Origin: Nitrospirota bacterium
GTDB lineage: Bacteria > Nitrospirota > Thermodesulfovibrionia > Thermodesulfovibrionales > Dissulfurispiraceae
Direction of reading: 5' to 3'
DNA length: 46,040 bases
Assembly (NCBI GenBank): GCA_015233365.1
Contig: JADFXU010000020.1
Location: 1-46,040 of the forward strand
Both the position numbers and the translations under genes were made by a program. The notes under the pieces are model-generated. The model saw only the letters and a list, made by a program, of their open reading frames with translations, was not told the DNA's origin and ran no database searches. Positions within the stretch are counted from its first letter, which is position 1; each line of letters opens with the position of its first letter. Below are positions 23,360 through 32,138 of this stretch, one piece after another.

Positions 23360-24478
23360 CTATCGCTCCCTCGCTCCGGCTATAAAATCTTCCACCATAC
23401 TTCTGGCTTCTTCATCGGAAAACTGTTTATACGGATGTTTCATAAAGAAGGCTGACGGAGACAACAGTACCCCGCCCATGCCCCTGTCTTTTGCTATCTT
23501 GCAGCATCGCACGACATCGATGACGACCCCGGCGCTGTTGGGCGAATCTTCGACAGACAATCTCAGTTCCAGACTCATGGGAACATTACCGAACCCCTGC
23601 CCCTCGATCCTGAGAAAGCAGACTTTGTTATCTTTCATCCACGGCACATAATCCGAAGGGCCTATATGAATGTCCTCATCAGACAGTTCATGAGTTATTT
23701 GAGAACAGACAGCCTCGGTTTTCGATATTTTTTTTGATTTAAGCCTGTTATGGCTCAGCATATTGAGGAAATCCGTGTTCCCACCCACGTTCAGCTGATA
23801 AGTATGCGATATTTTGACGCCCCTGTCCATAAAGAGTTTACTGAGCGCACGGTGGACTATGGTAGCCCCCACCTGTGCCTTGATATCATCGCCTATTACC
23901 GGGATGCCCCGCTTCTCAAACCTGCGAATCCATTCATCATCGGACGCAATAAAAACCGGCATGCAGTTTACAAAAGCCACCCCGGCTTCGAGGCAGGCGG
24001 TTGCATAGTAACGCGACGCCTCTTCAGAGCCTACAGGGAGATAATTAAGCAGCATGTCGGCCCCGCTCTCCCTGAGCACCCCGGCCACATCACACGGCCT
24101 TTCGTCCGCTACGATAAACCTCCGGTCTTCAGGATAATCGGACATATGAGGCGCTACGCCATCAAGGACTTCGCCCATCTGCACTATCACATCCCCCGGC
24201 ACATCCTGCGGTCCGTCCAGGGACCGGCAAAATACTTTCGTACAATTAGGCTTCGCAAACATGGCTTCTTTAAGAGGTTTTTTCACCTTCCTGGCATCTA
24301 TGTCGAAAGCTGCAGCTATGGTAATGTCTCCCGGCAAATATCCTCCGAGATCATAGTGCATAAGTCCGAGCGACCTGTCAGCGTCATTGCCTTTCATTGT
24401 CCTGTAATATTCAATCCCCTGGATAAGAGAACTCGCACAATTGCCGACTCCGGCAATAGCAATCCGTATCATGCCCAT
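23360..24478 (-). CDS. Inositol-3-phosphate synthase
   Basis: A 372-residue NAD-dependent enzyme that cyclises glucose 6-phosphate. The N-terminal Rossmann motif is [18 protein letters not shown]; downstream are [43 protein letters not shown] and [13 protein letters not shown], all typical of the actinobacterial/archaeal-type Ino1. AAGGAG lies about 11 bases before ATG 24478. With the following phosphatidyltransferase it forms a two-step route to phosphatidylinositol phosphate, rare outside Actinobacteria and a few other phyla. Confidence 0.93.
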   Translation of the reverse strand: MGMIRIAIAGVGNCASSLIQGIEYYRTMKGNDADRSLGLMHYDLGGYLPGDITIAAAFDIDARKVKKPLKEAMFAKPNCTKVFCRSLDGPQDVPGDVIVQMGEVLDGVAPHMSDYPEDRRFIVADERPCDVAGVLRESGADMLLNYLPVGSEEASRYYATACLEAGVAFVNCMPVFIASDDEWIRRFEKRGIPVIGDDIKAQVGATIVHRALSKLFMDRGVKISHTYQLNVGGNTDFLNMLSHNRLKSKKISKTEAVCSQITHELSDEDIHIGPSDYVPWMKDNKVCFLRIEGQGFGNVPMSLELRLSVEDSPNSAGVVIDVVRCCKIAKDRGMGGVLLSPSAFFMKHPYKQFSDEEARSMVEDFIAGARER

Positions 24479-24507
24479 GCAGCGTTTTTCTCCTTAAGCT
24501 CTAATAA

Positions 24508-24927
24508 CTAGTCAATCTCGATGCGTTTGGGTAATTCTTCGGCCATTCTGGGAAGAATTACGTTAAGTATACCATCCTTGAGTGTAGCTTTTATACCGCT
24601 TTTCTCTATTGTCGAAGGCAGGACGAATGACCGGGAAAAAGCGCCGGAATACCTTTCTATCTGATAGTAATTTTTCCCTTCCCTCCGTGATTTCCGCTCG
24701 CCGCTGATCGTCAGGGTATTATCCTCCACAACAATGTTTACATCCGCCTCCGTCACTTCGGGCAGTTCGGCCTTTACCACGAACGCCTCGTCGGTTTCGT
24801 AAATATCAACGGCAGGCACCCACACTCCTGTTCTGACATCTGAGGCTTTCGAAGCATCGTGCTCAAAAAGCCTGTTTGCCCTTTCCCTCAGTGCAAATGT
24901 ATCTTTAAAAGGGTCCCATTTTTTCAT
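24508..24927 (-). CDS. Hsp20/alpha-crystallin small heat-shock protein
   Basis: A 139-residue chaperone. The alpha-crystallin domain covers about residues 35-130 (WVPAVDIYETDEAFVVKAEL to ATLKDGILNVILPR), with the GILNV motif; the C-terminal tail is LPKRIEID. It prevents aggregation of unfolding proteins. GGGAGG is near the ATG. It heads the minus-strand string that continues with the inositol lipid genes about 30 bases on. Confidence 0.93.
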   Translation of the reverse strand: MKKWDPFKDTFALRERANRLFEHDASKASDVRTGVWVPAVDIYETDEAFVVKAELPEVTEADVNIVVEDNTLTISGERKSRREGKNYYQIERYSGAFSRSFVLPSTIEKSGIKATLKDGILNVILPRMAEELPKRIEID

Positions 24928-24950
24928 TATACGTCCGAACCTCCCGATTC

Positions 24951-24979
24951 TTATAAATTAATTCATGCTGTTATGTCAA
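24951..24979 (-). promoter_or_regulatory. Candidate sigma70 promoter before hsp20
   Basis: On the minus strand, TTGACA (24979-24974) and TTATAA (24956-24951) are 17 bases apart. The predicted start would leave a very short leader cutting into the ribosome site. A second pair, TTGCCC (25040-25035) and TATACT (25017-25012), also 17 bases apart, gives a more ordinary leader. Confidence 0.45.
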
Positions 24980-25052
24980 GACCCGGATCACGACGCATCA
25001 GGGTCCTCTAAAGTATACAGTATAAGGAACTGCCGGGCAAGGATTTGTGCGC

Positions 25053-26033
25053 TTAAAATACACTGAATTTAAAGTATTTCTTTGGATTTGTCTTTATGTC
25101 TCTCGTCAGTTCCCTCAGTTCATTTACTGCATCCCGCAGTCCTGTAACTGTCTCTCTCAGTTCTCCGGCAAGTGCTTTGTCTTTGACAAGCACCCCTAAA
25201 GTGCCGCTGCCCGAATCAATCTCGGAGAGGGCGGCATCCAGCTTTTGGGATGCCCTGTTGAGATTATCATAAACCTCAGGGCTCTCGGCAAGCCTTTTGA
25301 GAGTGCCGTTTCCCTCATTGATTTTCTTGCTGAATTGCTCCAGAGAGGATGATGCTGCAAGCATATTTTTGTAAACAGACGGGTCCTTAATAAACAGCCT
25401 CATAGAGCCCTCGGATTGTTTAATCTCATTCAACACGGCAAGGAGCGTTGCAGAGGATTCCTTCAAGTTGTTATAAAGAGAGGGATCTCTGAGCAGTTTT
25501 GCAACAGTCCCCTCCCTGTTCTCGAAACGTCCAATAACAGTATTGAGTTTATCGACAAATTCGGTGAATTTTGTCAGTGACCTGGAACTGGCTTCAACCA
25601 TGTCCTTCACCTCGAGTTGAGCTTCGCCTTTTATGACGCTGCCGGGCCTGATCAGCCCTGCTCCAAGAGACCCGCAACTCAATTCAACATACTTGTCGCC
25701 TAATAACCCCTGGGTGACAATATGCGCATGCGAATCTTCTCTTATATAGGGCAATGAGCTCTTTTTGACAGACATCGTTACCATCGTACCATAGTGGGGA
25801 TCAAGACTTATTTTCCTTACATAGCCTATTTCTATCCCGGAAACCCAAACAGGCGCCCCGCTTCTAAGACCTCTGACATTCTCGATTTGCGCCTTTATAT
25901 CCATTTTCGGCGAAACAAGGTCTCCGATTTTCCCGGCAAAAAAGACCGTTAAAAGCAATAGAACTAAACCGATGCTGATGACCAATCCGACTCTGAGCTT
26001 GGACCACATTAGCTGTTTTTTCATATCAAACAC
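25053..26033 (-). CDS. MCE-domain (MlaD-like) protein with C-terminal repeats
   Basis: A 326-residue protein: one N-terminal helix (LVISIGLVLLLLTVFFAG), an MCE domain at about residues 40-120 (VRGLRSGAPVWVSGIEIGYV, TQGLLGDKYVEL), then four imperfect helical repeats with the pattern G-(T/S)-x2-x-L-x-x-x-P-x-x-Y-x-N-L. Examples are EGTVAKLLRDPSLYNNL and NGTLKRLAESPEVYDNL. It is the substrate ring of the second Mla set. GTG 26033 is the likely start, with GGAGGGGAG at the right distance; ATG three codons on is too far. It follows the ATPase gene by 39 bases. Confidence 0.88.
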   Translation of the reverse strand: MFDMKKQLMWSKLRVGLVISIGLVLLLLTVFFAGKIGDLVSPKMDIKAQIENVRGLRSGAPVWVSGIEIGYVRKISLDPHYGTMVTMSVKKSSLPYIREDSHAHIVTQGLLGDKYVELSCGSLGAGLIRPGSVIKGEAQLEVKDMVEASSRSLTKFTEFVDKLNTVIGRFENREGTVAKLLRDPSLYNNLKESSATLLAVLNEIKQSEGSMRLFIKDPSVYKNMLAASSSLEQFSKKINEGNGTLKRLAESPEVYDNLNRASQKLDAALSEIDSGSGTLGVLVKDKALAGELRETVTGLRDAVNELRELTRDIKTNPKKYFKFSVF

Positions 26034-26072
26034 GGCAATCTCCCCTCCACAAAGACGGCATCGCCTGACGCG

Positions 26073-26804
26073 CTACGGTCTTTGCAATTCGCTCAAAAAT
26101 ATCTTTATTTGCGGAATAGTTGAGTGCCTAAGCGCATCCCTGTTCCCATCAAATAGTATGGCTCCTTCTTTCAGAAAAATAAACCGCTCTGCCACCTTCA
26201 TTGCATCATATACTTTATGGGTAACAATTATAAAGCCCCTTTTATCTTTAGACAGGTCCAGAATAAGCCTGCATATAGTATCCGCATTTATCGGATCGAG
26301 TCCGGAAGTAGGCTCATCGTAAAGGAACATCACCGGATCGGAAGCGGCCAGAGCGCGTGCAATGGCAACCCTTCTGTGCATGCCCCCGCTCAATTCGTCA
26401 GGCAACAGATCAATTGCTTCCTCAACGCCGACAACCCTTAAAAGCTCCCGCACGCGGCTGTCTATTTCGTTCTCGGACAGTCTCTGATACTCCCTGATGC
26501 AAAAGGCCACGTTCTCTTTCACATTCAATGAATCGAAGAGCGCCCCTTCCTGAAAAACGATGCTGAACTTCATGCGTACATCCCTGAGTTCGTCCTCCGT
26601 TTTATCGGTTATATCCTCCCCGTCGATTATGATACTGCCGGAATCAGGCCTCAAAAGCCCCAGCACAAGTTTCAGTATGGTAGTTTTGCCTTCCCCGCTG
26701 CTCCCGAGAATAGCCACACGCTCACTGAAGTCGACGGAGAAGCTTAAATCTGCCAAAACAATGCGCGCGCCGTAGGAAAAGCTTACATGATCGAATATTA
26801 TCAT
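26073..26804 (-). CDS. MlaF-like ABC transporter ATPase (second set)
   Basis: A 243-residue ATPase: Walker A GSSGEGKTT, Q-loop IVFQEGALFDSL, signature LSGGMHRRVAIARAL, Walker B VMFLYDEPTSGLDP, and H-loop IIVTHKV. Note Glu in the P-loop (GEGKTT). The SGGMxRR signature places it with Mla-type ATPases. It overlaps the permease gene by four bases. No STAS gene accompanies this set, unlike the plus-strand set. Confidence 0.9.
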   Translation of the reverse strand: MIIFDHVSFSYGARIVLADLSFSVDFSERVAILGSSGEGKTTILKLVLGLLRPDSGSIIIDGEDITDKTEDELRDVRMKFSIVFQEGALFDSLNVKENVAFCIREYQRLSENEIDSRVRELLRVVGVEEAIDLLPDELSGGMHRRVAIARALAASDPVMFLYDEPTSGLDPINADTICRLILDLSKDKRGFIIVTHKVYDAMKVAERFIFLKEGAILFDGNRDALRHSTIPQIKIFLSELQRP

Positions 26805-27565
26805 ACCGAGAACCCCAGCAAATAAAGCAGTATACGGGTGAGCATGAAATCAGAGATGATAATCATGATGATCGACAGGACAACAGCGCGGGTTGTGGCC
26901 TGTCTGAGGCCTGTAGCGCCACCCCTGGTTGTCAATCCGCTGTAACAGCTTATGCTCGATATCAGGAAACCGAAAATAAAAGGCTTGACAGAGCCGGCGA
27001 TGACATTTTCGACGATCAGCACATCATGAATAGATCTCCAGTAGACATAGCCGCTCTGGTTGCTCACATAGACGACGATATAATACGCCCCGAGGATAGA
27101 GAGTGCGTCACCTATTATAGTAAGGACCGGCAGCATAATTATTGAAGTGAGCATGCGGGGCGTCACCAGCTTCTTTATGGGGTCCACTCCGAAGACCCTG
27201 AGAGAATCCACCTGATGGCCGAGCACCATAGACCCCAGTTCAGAAGCCATCCCGGCACCGACCCGCCCGGTAAATACAAGGGCCGCCGTCACTGGGCCGA
27301 CCTCCCTGATAATCGTTATGCCCACGGCCTTGCCTGTATACATCCTGAGCCCCAACCTGGCAAACTCAGCGGACAACTGGAGGGAAAGCGCCATTCCGAT
27401 AAACAGAGCGACCAGCACAATTATAAAAAAAGATCCTGCACCGGCATAATCCATTTGTTCAATGGTGTCCCTGAAATAAAAAGGCTTCCTGAATATCCCC
27501 GTGAGTCCCCGGAAGGCAAGCAGATAATAATCCTGAAGATCACTGATTATCTGTTTCACGGTCAT
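26801..27565 (-). CDS. MlaE-like permease (second set)
   Basis: A 254-residue MlaE-family permease: GMALSLQLSAEFARLG, ITIIREVGPVTAALVFTGRV, GAGMASELGSMVLGHQVDSL and the C-terminal YSGLTTRGGATGLRQATT. It pairs with the following ATPase and MCE genes. Its start codon is preceded by a perfect 10-bp hairpin (27572-27594) that occupies the region of the ribosome site. The acyltransferase gene lies immediately upstream. Confidence 0.92.
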   Translation of the reverse strand: MTVKQIISDLQDYYLLAFRGLTGIFRKPFYFRDTIEQMDYAGAGSFFIIVLVALFIGMALSLQLSAEFARLGLRMYTGKAVGITIIREVGPVTAALVFTGRVGAGMASELGSMVLGHQVDSLRVFGVDPIKKLVTPRMLTSIIMLPVLTIIGDALSILGAYYIVVYVSNQSGYVYWRSIHDVLIVENVIAGSVKPFIFGFLISSISCYSGLTTRGGATGLRQATTRAVVLSIIMIIISDFMLTRILLYLLGFSV

Positions 27566-27571
27566 TGTGCC

Positions 27572-27594
27572 CCGGAAAGTCTTCGACTTTCCGG
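27572..27594. repeat. Perfect hairpin just before the mlaE2 start codon
   Basis: CCGGAAAGTC (27572-27581) pairs exactly with GACTTTCCGG (27585-27594) across a 3-base loop. It ends seven bases from the ATG at 27565. It resembles the CCCCGAAAAGTC-type palindrome inside the acyltransferase gene, so it may be a small mobile palindrome, or it may act on translation. Confidence 0.7.
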
Positions 27595-27619
27595 TGACTC
27601 CGTGATTGCCTCAAACATA

Positions 27620-28576
27620 TTATTCATCCTTCATCCTTTGTTCCACCCTTTTCCACCGCCTGTGTATCCAGAGCCATTCCGAGGGATGCTGCCTGATGCA
27701 TTCTTCAACATGACTGCTCAAACGCTGCGTATCTTCTTTCAGCGCTTCAGTGCCTTCCTCGCGTCTCAACTCCACCTCGGGATGAATAGTTATCACATGC
27801 GATGCGCCTTCCCTGTTTATGAAGACCGGCACCACCGGGGCACCGGTCTTCCTGGCAATCAGGGCCGGCATCTTGGTCGTCCAGGCTCCCCTGCCCAGAA
27901 AGTCTATGACAAAACCCTCCTCTTTTACAACAGCCTGATCCATGAGGATACCTACCACCCCTTCTTTTTTCAAACATGAAAGAATCCCTTTCAAAGCTCC
28001 TTTTTTATAGATAATGCTGTTTCCATGCCGTGCCCGCACTTTCCCGATCATTCTGTTAAGATAAGGGTTGTCCTGCGCCCGCGCCACCACAGAGGCGTGG
28101 GCCACCTTAACACCAAAGGCCAGGGCCATCAGTTCCCAGTTGCCGCAGTGTCCGGTGATAATGATTATTCCACGCCCTTGCTCTTTTGCTTTTCTGAAAT
28201 GCTCGGTTCCCCTTATCACAACACCATCAATCAGAGCGTCGCCAAAACCAAAGTAAATCCTGATAACTTCGATAAAGGATTTCCCAAGATTGATAAAGCT
28301 TTCCTTTGCGATTTCCGCAGCCGCGACCGTGGCCCCCGAAAAGTCCTCAGACTTTTGGGGGTGAGGGTCCTCGGGTGAAGATAGTTCGGGAACTGCGAGC
28401 GCGCCGGACTGAATCGCTCTTTCGATGTTTCCGACTGCTATCTTCCGCCTGCCGGCCCATGCATGGAAAAAGAAAAGGCCGAGGATTTCCCCGGCCTTTA
28501 ATGCACCTTTGTACGGGAGGACGGCAAGGGGAAAAGACAGTACAATAACAATAGCAGCTTCAAGCAACCTGAACAT
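27620..28576 (-). CDS. LpxL/HtrB-like lipid A acyltransferase family protein with inserted palindrome
   Basis: A 318-residue acyltransferase. After an N-terminal helix come the catalytic IITGHCGNWELMALAF (HxxxxE), VARAQDNPYLNRMI, VGILMDQAV, FLGRGAWTTKMPALIARKTG and the C-terminal HPSEWLWIHRRWK, as in late acyltransferases of lipid A. Between GNIERAIQSG and AKESFINLGKS, about residues 59-90, there is extra sequence rich in Pro, Ser and Ala. Part of it (residues about 71-82) is encoded by a palindrome. The frame is intact, so the protein is probably made. It heads the second Mla set. Confidence 0.85.
   Translation of the reverse strand: MFRLLEAAIVIVLSFPLAVLPYKGALKAGEILGLFFFHAWAGRRKIAVGNIERAIQSGALAVPELSSPEDPHPQKSEDFSGATVAAAEIAKESFINLGKSFIEVIRIYFGFGDALIDGVVIRGTEHFRKAKEQGRGIIIITGHCGNWELMALAFGVKVAHASVVARAQDNPYLNRMIGKVRARHGNSIIYKKGALKGILSCLKKEGVVGILMDQAVVKEEGFVIDFLGRGAWTTKMPALIARKTGAPVVPVFINREGASHVITIHPEVELRREEGTEALKEDTQRLSSHVEECIRQHPSEWLWIHRRWKRVEQRMKDE
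28333..28361. repeat. Palindrome inside the acyltransferase coding sequence
   Basis: CCCCCGAAAAGTC (28333-28345) and GACTTTTGGGGG (28350-28361) pair over a 4-base loop with one bulged G. Related palindromes occur at 27572-27594, 17151-17181 and about 1148-1177. Confidence 0.7.
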
Positions 28577-28594
28577 GAGGCGCAGCCTAACCTC

Positions 28595-31111
28595 CTACCC
28601 TTCCCCGCGCTTCGCAAGCGTTATCGACAGCTCTTCCACTCTCTTCAAAAGATATGGAATTGCCCCCTCGGAACTCTTTTCACTGTCCCGTTGACATGCC
28701 ACAGTTGAATCGGCAGTCTCACGTTCCTGATCTTTCTTCTTCTCCATCGCCTCTGCAATTTCCACGAGGCGTTTCATAACGCAGTAATTGACGGTCCCCT
28801 CAGGATACGACCCGTCATCAAGCATTTCCCCGGTTTTCATCCCGGTAAGAATTTCCAGGCCCTCCTCGACCTTTTCAATGGGGTATATGACGAACTTGCC
28901 CTGTTTCACGGCATCGACCACTTCCTGCCTGAGCATCAGATTTTTCACATTTCTCCTGGGGATTATGACACCGTTGTTGTTCAGCCCCCTGTATTTGCAC
29001 AGCTCAAAAAAGCCCTCGATCTTCTCGTTCACGCCGCCGATGGGCTGGACATCCCCGTTTTGGTCCATTGAGCCGGTAACTGCAAAACTCTGCTTCAAAG
29101 GAATACCCGATATGCTGCTGAGCAGCGCATAGAGTTCTGCGCAGGTGGCGCTGTCTCCCTCTATCATATCGTAGAGCTGTTCAAAAGTGATGGAAGCCGA
29201 GAGACTTATAGGCTTCTTAGACGCATATCTGCTTCCCAGATAACTGGATACTATCATAATCGCCTTTTCATGAATCTTTCCGCTCATCTTTGTCTCACGC
29301 TCTATATTTACCACCCCGGCCTTCCCTATATAAGTGCGGGAAGTTATCCTCGAAGGTTTGCCGAAAGAGTAATCGCCGGTAGAAAGCACAGCAAGGCCGT
29401 TTACCTGTCCGACCTTTTCCCCGGAGGTGTTTACAATCAGGGTATCTTCGAGCGTGGCTTCCCTGATCCGCTCCTCGATCCTGTTTGCCCTGAAGATTTT
29501 TTCATCAATGGCCTTCACCACATGTTCGTCACTGACCTTGTCGCTGCCCATTTTTTGGGCCCAATAATTGGACTCGCGGATCAGGTCCGCTATACTGCTG
29601 AACTGGGTCGAAAGCTTCTCCTGATGTTCAGCAAGCCTTGAGCCGTATTCGATAATCTTTGCCACGCCGCTCCGGTCGAAAGGCGTGAGGTTCTCCTTCT
29701 TCTGACAGCTGGAGATGAAGACGACATATTTCCCCATGTTCTCTTTTGTCCTCGGCATTCTATTGTCGAAATCGGCCTTGACCTTAAAAAGCTCCCTGTA
29801 TTCATCGTCGAGATTGTAGAGCAGGTAGTACAAATAGGGGTTGCCGACAAGAATCACTTTAATGTGCAGAGGCAGCGGCTCGGGTTTCATGCCCGCCGCG
29901 CTCGCCAGCCGGTACTGCTCCCACACATCTTCAATTTTAATTTCCCTGGTCCTCAATGACCGCTTAAGTGCGTCGTAAGAAAAAATGTTTTTCAAAAGGT
30001 CCATGACATTAATCACAATATATCCGCCGTTCGCCTTATGAAGCGAGCCGGGCTTTATCAGGGAGAAATCCGTAGTCGCCATCCCGTACTGGACCTTGTA
30101 TTCCATCCTGCCGAAAAGATTCAGGTAGGTCGGGTTACTCTCCACCACAACAGGCGCGCCTTTGGTCTCCGCGTTGTTGACAAACACATTCACTGCATAT
30201 TTTATAAACGAAGCCTCCTGCTTCGGCGGCTTCATAAAAGGCAGGGGCGGGGCCTGATCTTCGGCAGGCTTGAAATCATCGAGGTTGGTCAGGATGTCCT
30301 CCTGTACCATGTTAAGGTAATCCAGGATTTTTTCGTAGTTCGTGTATTTTTTCTTAATGGCCTCTATATGGTGCCCGACCTGGCCCATGGCAATTTCTCT
30401 TTCGAGCCTGACAAGCATCTCTTTTACCAGCTTTTCCGCCTCCCGGACCGCCCTGACGACATCGTCCAGTTTTTCCTGTAACGTCTTGCCGACCTCTTCA
30501 ACCCTTCTTTTTGTCTTTTCATCCAGGGCCTCAAATTCCTCTTCGGTCAGAGGCTCGGCATTCTTCTTTACAGGGACAATCATCAGGCCCGATACAGCTT
30601 TCCTTATTGCAAACCCCTTGGACTGCGCCTCTTCTTCCAGCCCGGCAAAGAGTTCCTTCTGTTTCTGCTGAAACTCTTCGATAACCCTGCCTCGCTGCTT
30701 TCCGTATTCCTTGGAGTCGAACGCCCTTGGTATCTCATCACGCAATACCTTGACCAGCTCACTCATGTCGTTCTGGAAAATAACGGCGCCGCCCGGGTCA
30801 AGCGATATGGCAACAGGATAATCGGGATTTTTGAAGTTGTAAACATAGCACCAGTCAGGAGGTACTTTTTCATGAGACGCCTGTTCATACACAAGCGTTT
30901 TCACAGTGCTCATCTTGCCGGTGCCTTCCTCGCCCATGGCAAAAATATTAAATCCCTGGCTGTCGAGACTAAGGCCGAAATCCAGGGCCCGCATGGCCTT
31001 TTCCTGGCCGATCGTTCCGACAAGTTCCTTCATTCCCGTTGTCGTTTCCAGATCAAGGCCGGCAAGGTCGCAGCACATGTACAGTTCATCAGGTTTCAGC
31101 GGTTCAGTCAT
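28595..31111 (-). CDS. Lon-like AAA+ protease (LonB-type, AAA_32)
   Basis: About 838 residues. An N-terminal ATPase part has the P-loop GEEGTGKMST at about residue 60, interrupted by a long helical insert (residues about 150-290). Downstream are VVESNPTYLNLFGRMEYK, KANGGYIVINVMDLLKN and VILVGNPYLYYLLY. The C-terminal Lon protease domain has the catalytic Ser in IEGDSATCAELYALLSS and the Lys in IGGVNEKIEGFF. It is an ATP-dependent serine protease of the family without the Lon N-terminal domain. ATG 31111 has GGAGGG at 8 bases. It ends 18 bases before the acyltransferase gene. Confidence 0.93.
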   Translation of the reverse strand: MTEPLKPDELYMCCDLAGLDLETTTGMKELVGTIGQEKAMRALDFGLSLDSQGFNIFAMGEEGTGKMSTVKTLVYEQASHEKVPPDWCYVYNFKNPDYPVAISLDPGGAVIFQNDMSELVKVLRDEIPRAFDSKEYGKQRGRVIEEFQQKQKELFAGLEEEAQSKGFAIRKAVSGLMIVPVKKNAEPLTEEEFEALDEKTKRRVEEVGKTLQEKLDDVVRAVREAEKLVKEMLVRLEREIAMGQVGHHIEAIKKKYTNYEKILDYLNMVQEDILTNLDDFKPAEDQAPPLPFMKPPKQEASFIKYAVNVFVNNAETKGAPVVVESNPTYLNLFGRMEYKVQYGMATTDFSLIKPGSLHKANGGYIVINVMDLLKNIFSYDALKRSLRTREIKIEDVWEQYRLASAAGMKPEPLPLHIKVILVGNPYLYYLLYNLDDEYRELFKVKADFDNRMPRTKENMGKYVVFISSCQKKENLTPFDRSGVAKIIEYGSRLAEHQEKLSTQFSSIADLIRESNYWAQKMGSDKVSDEHVVKAIDEKIFRANRIEERIREATLEDTLIVNTSGEKVGQVNGLAVLSTGDYSFGKPSRITSRTYIGKAGVVNIERETKMSGKIHEKAIMIVSSYLGSRYASKKPISLSASITFEQLYDMIEGDSATCAELYALLSSISGIPLKQSFAVTGSMDQNGDVQPIGGVNEKIEGFFELCKYRGLNNNGVIIPRRNVKNLMLRQEVVDAVKQGKFVIYPIEKVEEGLEILTGMKTGEMLDDGSYPEGTVNYCVMKRLVEIAEAMEKKKDQERETADSTVACQRDSEKSSEGAIPYLLKRVEELSITLAKRGEG

Positions 31112-31130
31112 AATCAAGGCCCTCCTTTAT

Positions 31131-31203
31131 AAATGTTGAATGCTGAATGTTGAATGTTGAATTAAGGCAAAAAGCTTTAATTCAGCATTCAGCATTCAAT
31201 ATT
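31131..31203. repeat. TTGAATG-type inverted and tandem repeat
   Basis: Tandem units of TTGAATGCTGAATG and TTGAATG on one side are mirrored by TTCAGCATTCAGCATTCAA on the other, giving a long hairpin with a short A/T-rich loop. It fills the gap between the xer gene and the Lon-like protease gene. A related repeat is at 38316-38390. Confidence 0.75.
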
Positions 31204-31205
31204 AT

Positions 31206-32138
31206 TTATTTTGCCCTGGGATGATGCTCAAGGTACACTTTTTTAATTCTGTCGGACGATACTTTTGTATAAATCTGGGTCGTCGCTATATCGGCGTGTC
31301 CAAGCATCTTCTGCACGGAACGAAGATCGGCGCCGCCGTCCAAAAGATGTGTGGCAAAAGTATGCCTGAGCATATGCGGCGTCAGTTTCACACCGGCACT
31401 GATGCCAAAACCCTTCAGTGCCTGCCAAAACCGCTGCCTTGTCATCGGCTTCCCCCTGCCGGTCAGGAACAGATAGGGAGATTGCCTGCCGCCCAGCAGC
31501 ACAGGTCTCAGTTCCTGCATATAGTTTTTTATCTTTTTGGCGGCCCTTTGATTCAGGGGCACTACCCTTTCCCTGGAACCCTTGCCCATGACCCGCAAAA
31601 AACCACCCTCAAAATTCACATCGTTAATTTTTATGCTAATGACTTCGCTGACTCTCAAACCCGAGGCATACAGCAATTCCAGCATCGCGGAATCCCTGAT
31701 AAACATGCCGGTTTTCACTTCGGCTTCCAGTACTCTTTTCGTATCTTCGATACTGAGCGCCTTGGGCAGCCTTTCCCATTGCTTCGGCATTCTCAAGGTT
31801 TCAGAAGGGTTATCGGTGATAAGCTTTTCAATTACAAGGTATTTGCAAAACCCTTTTATTGAAGAAATAAACCTGCAGATACTCGCGGCGGAATAGCCGC
31901 TGTCCTTAAGCCTGCCGATAAAATTGACTATATCCTCCCTGGTGAAAGATGAGTAATCCCTGCCGCTCTCCGACAGAAAACCGCCGAAGGACCGCAAGTC
32001 CAGCGAGTAAGATGCCACCGTGTTCCTGGACAAGCCTCTTTCGCCTGAGAGATACGCAACAAACCGGTCCAGTAACGCTCGACGGTCCGGCACGTTCCTC
32101 CTGCCTTCGGTCTCTTTGCCCGTATCAAGCATATCCAC
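31206..32138 (-). CDS. xerD: Site-specific tyrosine recombinase, XerD/XerC type
   Basis: A 310-residue recombinase. The N-terminal SAM-like DNA-binding domain (FVAYLSGERGLSRNTVASY) is followed by the catalytic domain with Arg in ASGLRVSE, Lys in VMGKGSRERVVPL, His-x-x-Arg in TPHMLRHTFATHLL, His in LGHADIATTQIY and the nucleophile Tyr in that last motif. It is probably a chromosome-dimer resolvase. Its 5' end overlaps the YprB-like gene by 14 bases; it starts at GTG 32138 or ATG 32132. No mobile-element genes surround it. Confidence 0.9.
   Translation of the reverse strand: MDMLDTGKETEGRRNVPDRRALLDRFVAYLSGERGLSRNTVASYSLDLRSFGGFLSESGRDYSSFTREDIVNFIGRLKDSGYSAASICRFISSIKGFCKYLVIEKLITDNPSETLRMPKQWERLPKALSIEDTKRVLEAEVKTGMFIRDSAMLELLYASGLRVSEVISIKINDVNFEGGFLRVMGKGSRERVVPLNQRAAKKIKNYMQELRPVLLGGRQSPYLFLTGRGKPMTRQRFWQALKGFGISAGVKLTPHMLRHTFATHLLDGGADLRSVQKMLGHADIATTQIYTKVSSDRIKKVYLEHHPRAK

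Noticed and set aside
23750..24511. Plus-strand open frame of 253 codons
   Set aside because: It is antisense to inositol-3-phosphate synthase, which is clearly the coding strand.
31206..32138. Tyrosine recombinase as integrase of a mobile island
   Set aside because: It has Xer-like motifs, overlaps a housekeeping-type nuclease gene, and no attachment sites, tRNA or phage genes are around.
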